From SXPK01 sp041168165 (GTDB lineage Bacteria > Planctomycetota > UBA1135 > UBA2386): a DNA stretch of 19,533 nucleotides. Below, piece after piece: positions 14,171-19,533 of this stretch. The stretch's first letter is position 1, and each line of letters begins with the position of its first letter. The notes beneath the pieces are model-generated. The model did not search any database. It was given only the letters and a program-made list of their open reading frames with translations, and had not been told where the DNA came from. The stretch is from assembly GCA_041168165.1 (NCBI GenBank), contig JBEELK010000113.1, positions 1 to 19,533 on the forward strand, read 5' to 3'. The translations under genes were made by a program, and so were the position numbers.

Positions 14171-15499
14171 ATGGTCGATCGCCGGATCTCAGCACTCGTC
14201 AACCAGAAGGTCCGCGCTCGCGGTGTTGCCTCACTAGAGGACGTCGCGTCGCAGGTCTCCGGGGCGGCGCACATTCGTGCTCAGCATCGCGGTTTGCTGA
14301 TGCGCCTGATCTGGCGCGAACGGCAGATCTCGCGCGCAGACCTCGCGCGCAGGACGGGGCTGAGTCGTTCGTCGATCTCTGCGATCGTCGCGGACTTGCT
14401 CGACACTGGCCTCGTGCGCGAGACGGGTGCCGGCGATTCGCTCGGCGGCCGCCGCCCGATCTTGCTCGGATTCGAGGACGGCGCGATGGCGATCGTCGGC
14501 GTAGACATGGGCGCTGCGCACATCGCCGTGTCCGTCACCGACCTGCGCTGCCACGTGATCGCATGGCGGTCGGAGATGCACGACGTGCGCGAGGACCCAG
14601 AGGGCTCGCTGCAGTTGATGCGGCGACTGATCGCCGAAGCGCTCGCGGAGGCCGGTATGCCGACGTCGCGCGTTCTCGGCATCGGCGTCGCTGTGCCGAG
14701 CCCGGTGAGTCCGGCCGATCCCTACCACCTGTCGCCGGTGTTCGTGCCCGCGTGGGCGAATCACAGTCCCGTGCGCCAACTCGAAGCGGCGTTTGGCGTG
14801 CCCGTCGTCATGGATAACGACGCCAACCTCGGCGCGCTTGCGGAGCAGTGGTGGGGTGCTGGCCAAGACGGCCGCGATCTCGCCTACATCAAGGTCGCGA
14901 CCGGCGTTGGCGCCGGGCTCATCATCCACGGCGACATCTATCGCGGCACGACGGGCATCGCCGGCGAGATCGGCCACATCCCGGTCGATGCGTCGGCGGG
15001 TCGCTGCGTCTGTGGCCTGATTGGCTGCCTCAACCTGCGCATCGGCACGATTGCGCTGCTCGAACGTGCGCGCCTTCTGCGCAACGAGAACGACAAGAGC
15101 ACATTGCCGCGCCGCGGCATCACCGTGAGCCGCATCGTCGAAGCTGCGTTTGAGGGCGATGCGCTCGCGCGCCAACTCGTCGAAGAAGCGGGCCATCACC
15201 TCGCGATCGGCGTGGCCGCATTGCTCAACCTGCTCAACCCCGCGACGGTGGTGTTTGGCGGCAGCCTCACGCGCGCCGGCGAGATGCTGCTGCGTCCGCT
15301 GCGCAAGACGCTCGGCGAACGCACGCTGTCGGCGTCGGTGAGCCAGTCGCAGTTCGTGATCAGCAGCCTCGGCATCGAAGGCGTCGCGCGTGGCGCGGCG
15401 ACCCTCGTGCTGCAAGCTGCGTTGCAAGACCCCTCGGTGTTCCCAGCTCTGCACAGCGCGCATTCCGCCGAACCCCAGCAAAGGACGAGTCCCTCGTGA
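14171..15499 (+). CDS. ROK-family (NagC/XylR-type) transcriptional regulator
   Basis: A 442-residue cytoplasmic DNA-binding sugar sensor. A winged helix-turn-helix covers about 40-85 (I-S-R-A-D-L-A-R-R-T-G-L-S-R-S-S-I-S), with the R-P motif G-G-R-R-P after it. A ROK sugar-kinase-like domain follows from about 105: V-D-M-G, D-N-D-A-N (215-219), A-T-G-V-G-A-G, G-E-I-G-H (265-269), and the zinc motif C-V-C-G-L-I-G-C (279-286) with His269. ROK regulators usually repress glycan-use genes until a sugar or sugar phosphate binds. ATG at 14171 is chosen, because the upstream in-frame extension runs through the promoter-like region and has no family similarity. The stop overlaps the GTG of the transporter gene (GTGA), so the two are translationally coupled. 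It is divergent from the secreted-protein unit and probably controls both sides. Confidence 0.92.
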   Translation: MVDRRISALVNQKVRARGVASLEDVASQVSGAAHIRAQHRGLLMRLIWRERQISRADLARRTGLSRSSISAIVADLLDTGLVRETGAGDSLGGRRPILLGFEDGAMAIVGVDMGAAHIAVSVTDLRCHVIAWRSEMHDVREDPEGSLQLMRRLIAEALAEAGMPTSRVLGIGVAVPSPVSPADPYHLSPVFVPAWANHSPVRQLEAAFGVPVVMDNDANLGALAEQWWGAGQDGRDLAYIKVATGVGAGLIIHGDIYRGTTGIAGEIGHIPVDASAGRCVCGLIGCLNLRIGTIALLERARLLRNENDKSTLPRRGITVSRIVEAAFEGDALARQLVEEAGHHLAIGVAALLNLLNPATVVFGGSLTRAGEMLLRPLRKTLGERTLSASVSQSQFVISSLGIEGVARGAATLVLQAALQDPSVFPALHSAHSAEPQQRTSPS

Positions 15500-17046
15500 G
15501 CCGCCCCGCCGATCCCGGTTACGCCACCCGCCTCTCGCTCGTCGTAGCGCTCGGCGGATTCCTCATGGGTTTTGACAGCGCCGTGATCTCGGGCGCGGTG
15601 GATCCCGTGAAGGGCGAGTTCTCGCTCGATGCCGATGCGCTTGGCTGGTTTGTCAGCTGCCTAACCGTCGGCGCGACATTCGCGATGGCGGTCGCCGGCC
15701 CGCTCGCCGATCGCTTTGGTCGACGCGCGATGCTGATGCTGACGGCCGCGCTGTTCACGGTCTCTGCAGTTGGATGTGCCGTCGCCCCCGACTACTCGAC
15801 GTTGGTCTGGGCGCGCATCCTCGGCGGGCTTGGCGTCGGCGGCGCGTTGTTGATCGCGCCCATCTACATCGCCGAGATCGCTCCGCCTGCGCGTCGCGGT
15901 CAGCTGGTCTCGTTCAACCAGCTCAACATCGTCCTCGGCTTCTCGGCCGCGTTCTTCTCGAACTACTTCCTCGAGCTCGCTGGCTACTCGTGGCGTTGGA
16001 TGTTGGGCGTCGAGGCGATCCCGGCTGCGCTTTACGGCCTCCTGCTGTTCACGATTCCGCAGAGCCCGCGTTGGCTCGCGGCGCGCGGTCGCAGCAACGA
16101 GGCATTGGATGTGCTTACTCGAATCCAGGGCGAAGCTGAGGCTGCGCGCTCGCTGGATGAAGTGCGCGCATCGCTTCGCGCTGACGAATCGCTGGAAAAG
16201 CCGCGGCTCGGAGAACTGTTCTCGCCGCGCATGCGGCGCGTGCTCGTGATCGGCCTCGGCCTCGGCTTCTTCCAGCAGATCACCGGCATCAACGCCGTCT
16301 TCTACTACTCGACGACGATCTTCAGCATGGCGGGTGCCGCGCGCGACGCCGCTCTGTGGCAAGCGATCCTCGTCGGCCTCGTCAACGTCGTGTTCACGCT
16401 CGTTGCGATGCGGATGATCGATCGCGTGGGGCGCAAGCCACTGTTGCTGATCGGCTCGTCGGTGATGGCTGTCGCGTTGTTCTGCAACGGCGCCGCGTTC
16501 TCGATGGCGCGCTACACGTTGTCGGCAGCGGGGCTCCAGGAAGCATCTAGTGGCATGCCAGCGGACGCAGTCGCGGCGCTGCAGTCGATGGTCGGCATCG
16601 AGCACCAAGACCAACTCTCGTTCGTTGCTGCGCTGCGCCAATCCGTCGCAGGCTTGCCCGACTCTTCGGTGTCCGCAGCGCAAGCCGCGGTGGAATCGCT
16701 CGCCAAGGCCGCGATGCAGATCGACAGCACGCTCGTGCTCGCCGCGATCATGGCCTACATCGCGGCGTTCGCGATCTCGCTCGGCCCGGTGATGTGGGCA
16801 ATGTTCTCCGAGATCTTCCCGCAGCGAATGCGCGGCGCGGCGATTTCGCTCGCGGGCTTCTTCAACTCCGCGGTCTCGTTCGGCGTGCAACAGTTGTTCC
16901 CACGCGGACTCGAGACGATGGGCCCGGCCAACGTGTTCTTCGTGTTCGGCGGCTTCGCGGCGCTCGCGTTCTTGTTCTCGTGGCGCATCGTGCCCGAGAC
17001 CAAGGGGCGCACGCTGGAAGAGCTGGAACGCGAACTCGCGTCCTGA
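15496..17046 (+). CDS. Sugar porter family MFS transporter
   Basis: A 516-residue inner-membrane transporter of the XylE/GLUT-like sugar porter group, expected to bring in a mono- or oligosaccharide, usually by proton symport. Family signatures are present: G-x-x-x-G-F-D (20-27), D-R-F-G-R-R (72-77), P-Q-S-P-R-W-L (188-194; the common form is PESPRWL), Q-Q-I-T-G-I-N-A (260-267), D-R-V-G-R-K (309-314) and P-E-T-K-G-R-T-L-E-E (500-509). Twelve hydrophobic helices can be traced. There is a long non-hydrophobic insertion of about 70 residues (340-410) between helices 9 and 10, longer than in XylE. The start is GTG at 15496, overlapping the ROK stop, with GGACGAG upstream. It lies between a sugar-sensing regulator and a GH16 enzyme, which points to beta-glucan breakdown products as substrate. 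Confidence 0.92.
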   Translation: MSRPADPGYATRLSLVVALGGFLMGFDSAVISGAVDPVKGEFSLDADALGWFVSCLTVGATFAMAVAGPLADRFGRRAMLMLTAALFTVSAVGCAVAPDYSTLVWARILGGLGVGGALLIAPIYIAEIAPPARRGQLVSFNQLNIVLGFSAAFFSNYFLELAGYSWRWMLGVEAIPAALYGLLLFTIPQSPRWLAARGRSNEALDVLTRIQGEAEAARSLDEVRASLRADESLEKPRLGELFSPRMRRVLVIGLGLGFFQQITGINAVFYYSTTIFSMAGAARDAALWQAILVGLVNVVFTLVAMRMIDRVGRKPLLLIGSSVMAVALFCNGAAFSMARYTLSAAGLQEASSGMPADAVAALQSMVGIEHQDQLSFVAALRQSVAGLPDSSVSAAQAAVESLAKAAMQIDSTLVLAAIMAYIAAFAISLGPVMWAMFSEIFPQRMRGAAISLAGFFNSAVSFGVQQLFPRGLETMGPANVFFVFGGFAALAFLFSWRIVPETKGRTLEELERELAS

Positions 17047-17111
17047 CGCATCGAGAACCTGATCCCGTGCGGCCCGGATCGAGCGCCGCGTGGATCCAAC
17101 GAGGCATCGCC

Positions 17112-18290
17112 ATGAACGTCCGCGCAGCTGCTTTCGTCCTGCTCCTCCTCGCCGCGAACGCGTGCGCACAGCGCGCAACCGCGCGATTTGCCGCAGCGCC
17201 CAAGGGCGGCGAAGCGGCCCAATCGACAGCGGCCGAGGGCTTCCTCGACTTCGAACTCGAGGTCCCAACCTGCGGTCGTTACCGCTGCGAGATCGATCTC
17301 GCTGCTGCGGCGGAAGGAACCGAGGTCTGGGTCGAAGACTACGTCGGCAATCCCGATGGCCGCTCGTACGACGTCACGGGGCCGATTCGCGCTGCGACGG
17401 GCGTCGTCGCGCGCAGCGGTTCGCCGCTCGACAAGGGCACGCATCGCATGCGCCTGCATCACAAGGGCGGCGCGATCGCCGTGCGCGGAGTCGCATTCGA
17501 GTTGATGGTTGCGCACTCGCCGACCCCAGCGTCGTTGACGCAGCGCACCGAAGATGGCGAATGGACGATCGTGTGGTCCGACGAGTTCGACGGCGACGGT
17601 CCCGTCGATGAGACGCGGTGGGCCTATGACATTGGCGACTGGGGCTGGGGCAACCGCGAACTGCAGCGCTACACCGCGCGAGACCAAGCCAATGCGCGCC
17701 GCGAGAACGGCAATCTCATCATCGAGGCACATCGAGTCGGCGATGGCCCGTCGTGGACGTCAGCTCGCTTGACGACGCGCGGCAAGATCTCGTTCTTGCG
17801 CGGTCGCATTGAGATGCGCGCCAAGGCTCCCGCGCTCGATGGGGCGTGGGCTGCAGGTTGGCTGCTCGGCGACGCATACCGCGACGAGAAGTCGTGGCCT
17901 TACTGCGGCGAGATCGACGTGTTCGAGGCGGTGGGTCGCGAGATCGACGACGCGTCGGGCGATGGCCAAAACCACGCTTCGTGCCACACGCGCGCCTACT
18001 ACTTCAAGCAAGGCAACCACATCTCGCGGACGCGCGCGGTGCCGCGCATGGCGGGCGAGTTCCACGTCTACACGCTCGATTGGTTTCCTGATCGCGTCGA
18101 GATCGCGGTCGATGGCGAGCGCTACTACGTCTACGACAAAACGAATGGCCCGCTGGAGTGGCCGTTCGCCGAGCCGCAGTGCTTGATCCTCAACCTTGCG
18201 ATGGGGGGCGGCATGGGCGGAGCAGTCGATCCAAAGGCCGATCGCGCGCAGTTCGTGGTCGATTACGTTCGCGTTTTCGGACGCCGATGA
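17112..18290 (+). CDS. Secreted GH16 endo-beta-glucanase (laminarinase/lichenase-like)
   Basis: A 392-residue exported enzyme. The signal peptide (M-N-V-R-A-A-A-F-V-L-L-L-L-A-A-N-A) has either signal peptidase I cleavage near A-C-A-Q or a weak lipobox at Cys18. Residues about 40-133 form a small beta-rich module resembling CBM6-type domains (F-L-D-F-E-L-E-V ... L-H-H-K-G-G-A-I-A-V-R-G-V). The GH16 domain follows (about 150-392): W-S-D-E-F-D, W-G-W-G-N-R-E-L-Q-R-Y, and the catalytic G-E-I-D-V-F-E (266-272) with nucleophile E267, D269 and acid/base E272, the beta-bulge form of laminarinases and lichenases. D-G-E-R-Y-Y-V-Y and L-I-L-N-L-A-M-G-G are also typical. Likely substrates are beta-1,3 or mixed beta-1,3/1,4 glucans. 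The start is supported by GAGG seven bases upstream. It follows the transporter by 65 bases and overlaps the next gene (ATGA). Confidence 0.93.
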   Translation: MNVRAAAFVLLLLAANACAQRATARFAAAPKGGEAAQSTAAEGFLDFELEVPTCGRYRCEIDLAAAAEGTEVWVEDYVGNPDGRSYDVTGPIRAATGVVARSGSPLDKGTHRMRLHHKGGAIAVRGVAFELMVAHSPTPASLTQRTEDGEWTIVWSDEFDGDGPVDETRWAYDIGDWGWGNRELQRYTARDQANARRENGNLIIEAHRVGDGPSWTSARLTTRGKISFLRGRIEMRAKAPALDGAWAAGWLLGDAYRDEKSWPYCGEIDVFEAVGREIDDASGDGQNHASCHTRAYYFKQGNHISRTRAVPRMAGEFHVYTLDWFPDRVEIAVDGERYYVYDKTNGPLEWPFAEPQCLILNLAMGGGMGGAVDPKADRAQFVVDYVRVFGRR

Positions 18291-19533
18291 AGCACAGCAA
18301 GAGCACGCACGGATCCTGGATCGAAGACGCCGCCTCGATGGCGCCGTTCTTCATGGCCATCGTCAGCGGCGGCGACCGCTGGATGTATGTCGCAAGTACG
18401 GGCGGGCTCACCGCAGGCCGTCGCGATCCCGATGGCGCGCTGTTTCCGTACGAGACTGACGATCGCCTTTGCGCCGCGGATGGAACGGTCGGTCCGCGCA
18501 CGATCGCGTGGATCGAACGCAGTGGCAGCAAAGCCGCGCGGTGGGAACCGTTCTTGCGCGCAGCGGACGGACTGCAGCGCACGCATCGACGCATCTGGAA
18601 GAGCGACCTCGGCGACGAGGTTCTGTTCGAAGAGCGCAACGACGATCTCGCCGCGACCTTCCGCTACTCGTGGCGCAGCGGCGCTCGCTTTGGGTTCGTG
18701 CGCGAGGCGGAGCTTCGCAACGACGGCGCGTCGCCGATGCGCGTGCGCATGCTCGACGGCCTGCTCGGCGTGATGCCTGCATGCGTCGATCGCGGCATGC
18801 AGGCTGGATACAGCAACCTCGTCGATGCCTACAAGCTCACCGAGCGCGGGCCGTGCGCCGGCCTCGCGGTGTATCGGCTCTCGTCGATCCCGTCGGACCG
18901 AGCGAAGCCCAACGAGGCGCTGCTCGCAAACTGCGCATGGGTGCGCGGACTGCCCGGCGCGTCGCTGCTGGTGTCCGCGCGACAACTGCGCGCATTCCGT
19001 CTCGGCCAACCCGTCGTCGCCGAGGAGGTCGTGCGCGGATCCGCGGGCGCGCTGCTCGCGCATGCCACGTTCGAATTGGCGCCGGGCGCTTCGATGCGCT
19101 GGACGATGGGCGTCGATGGCAGGTTCGATGCCGCGCAACTGATCGCGTTTGCCGATGCGCTCGGCCAAGGCGAAGCGATGAGCGATGCGCTCGCGAACGC
19201 GATCGCCGCCGACCTCGACGCAGATCGCCAGCGCCTTGTGCGACACCTCGCGGCGGTCGACGGACTGCAAGCCACCGGCGATTCGCGCGCAGACGCGCGC
19301 CATCTCGCCAACGCGTTGTTCAACACGATGCGCGGCGGCGTGTTCCTCGACGATGGCCGCATCCGCATCGCTGACTTCGCGCGCTTTCTTCGCGAGACGG
19401 CTCCTGCGGTCGCGTCGCGCTGCGACGTCTCAGACTGGGCGGACATGTCGTCGCGTCGCGATCTGGTCGCGCGCGCGGAAGCGAGCGGCGATGCCGACCT
19501 CGAACGGTTGGCGCGCGAGTACCTGCCTCTGAC
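18287..19533 (+). CDS. Large cytoplasmic protein, candidate glycoside phosphorylase/GH94-like N-terminal part (3' partial)
   Basis: The frame is open from ATG at 18287 to the end of the window (415 codons) with no stop. The ATG overlaps the GH16 stop (ATGA), so the two are coupled. There is no signal peptide, so the product is cytoplasmic. The visible part looks like a beta-sandwich: R-W-M-Y-V-A-S-T-G-G-L-T-A-G-R (31-45), A-L-F-P-Y-E-T-D-D (51-59), F-R-Y-S-W-R-S-G-A-R-F-G-F-V-R (125-139), L-D-G-L-L-G-V-M-P (156-164) and N-L-V-D-A-Y-K (177-183). This style recalls large bacterial proteins of about 1100 residues, sometimes labelled cellobiose-phosphorylase-like, with an N-terminal sandwich before an (alpha/alpha)6 barrel. 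By context, a beta-1,3-oligoglucan phosphorylase (GH94/GH149/GH161 type) is plausible. The catalytic barrel lies beyond the window, so the assignment is tentative. That it is a gene is secure. Confidence 0.85.
   Translation, partial: MKHSKSTHGSWIEDAASMAPFFMAIVSGGDRWMYVASTGGLTAGRRDPDGALFPYETDDRLCAADGTVGPRTIAWIERSGSKAARWEPFLRAADGLQRTHRRIWKSDLGDEVLFEERNDDLAATFRYSWRSGARFGFVREAELRNDGASPMRVRMLDGLLGVMPACVDRGMQAGYSNLVDAYKLTERGPCAGLAVYRLSSIPSDRAKPNEALLANCAWVRGLPGASLLVSARQLRAFRLGQPVVAEEVVRGSAGALLAHATFELAPGASMRWTMGVDGRFDAAQLIAFADALGQGEAMSDALANAIAADLDADRQRLVRHLAAVDGLQATGDSRADARHLANALFNTMRGGVFLDDGRIRIADFARFLRETAPAVASRCDVSDWADMSSRRDLVARAEASGDADLERLAREYLPL

Noticed and set aside
16794..17111. Upstream in-frame extension of the GH16 gene into the MFS gene
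   Set aside because: It would put a long Arg-rich stretch before a perfect signal peptide; ATG at 17112 has a ribosome binding site.
15661..17268. Minus-strand open frame of about 535 codons opposite the MFS gene
   Set aside because: Arg/Glu/His-rich shadow. The plus strand has all the sugar-porter motifs and twelve helices.
1..19533. Mobile element, phage, CRISPR or toxin-antitoxin/defence system
   Set aside because: No transposase, integrase, repeat-spacer array, nuclease or toxin-like gene was recognised, and composition is even across the window.

Overview
The window is GC-rich throughout (roughly two thirds G+C by eye) and densely packed with genes. The best guess for its source is a member of the Planctomycetota or a similar large-genome environmental bacterium. 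The main reason is three secreted proteins that share a C-terminal beta-sandwich-like domain of a type I associate with planctomycete surface and secreted proteins. An arrangement of ROK regulator, MFS sugar porter and GH16 without SusC/SusD also argues against Bacteroidota. This taxonomic call is an inference, not a demonstration.

Left part (1-10012): mostly housekeeping and general metabolism. In order: the 3' end of a secreted protein with W-V-x-G-[YH] repeats, closed by a strong hairpin; a eukaryote-type adenylosuccinate lyase (purB) that overlaps by one base an SMP-30/gluconolactonase-like lipoprotein; a minus-strand pair of a VanZ-like small membrane protein and an unassigned cytosolic protein; clpB, preceded by a sigma-54-like element and a leader hairpin; a small DUF3817-type membrane protein; a cyanophycinase-family (S51) lipoprotein; and, convergent to it, a cystathionine beta-synthase-type PLP enzyme.

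Right part (10070-19533): what looks like one beta-glucan utilisation locus built as two divergent transcription units around a 307-base control region (13864-14170). The minus-strand unit encodes three secreted proteins: two paralogues with a jelly-roll, carbohydrate-binding-like N-terminus, and between them a GH16-like protein with an E-x-D-x-E motif. All three end in related C-terminal domains. The unit closes with an 18-bp hairpin that is fully paired only as minus-strand RNA.

The plus-strand unit encodes a ROK/NagC-type regulator, a sugar-porter MFS transporter (GTGA overlap), a secreted GH16 endo-beta-glucanase-like enzyme, and (ATGA overlap) a long cytoplasmic protein that runs off the window. 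That last protein may be a beta-glucoside phosphorylase-like enzyme. The implied pathway is: bind and cut beta-glucan outside, import oligosaccharides through the MFS porter, break them down in the cytoplasm, and control both units with the ROK protein. A GTTCGGA-N4-AAAC element occurs once near each promoter side of the control region, which fits shared control.

No rRNA, tRNA, CRISPR array, insertion sequence or phage gene was recognised.
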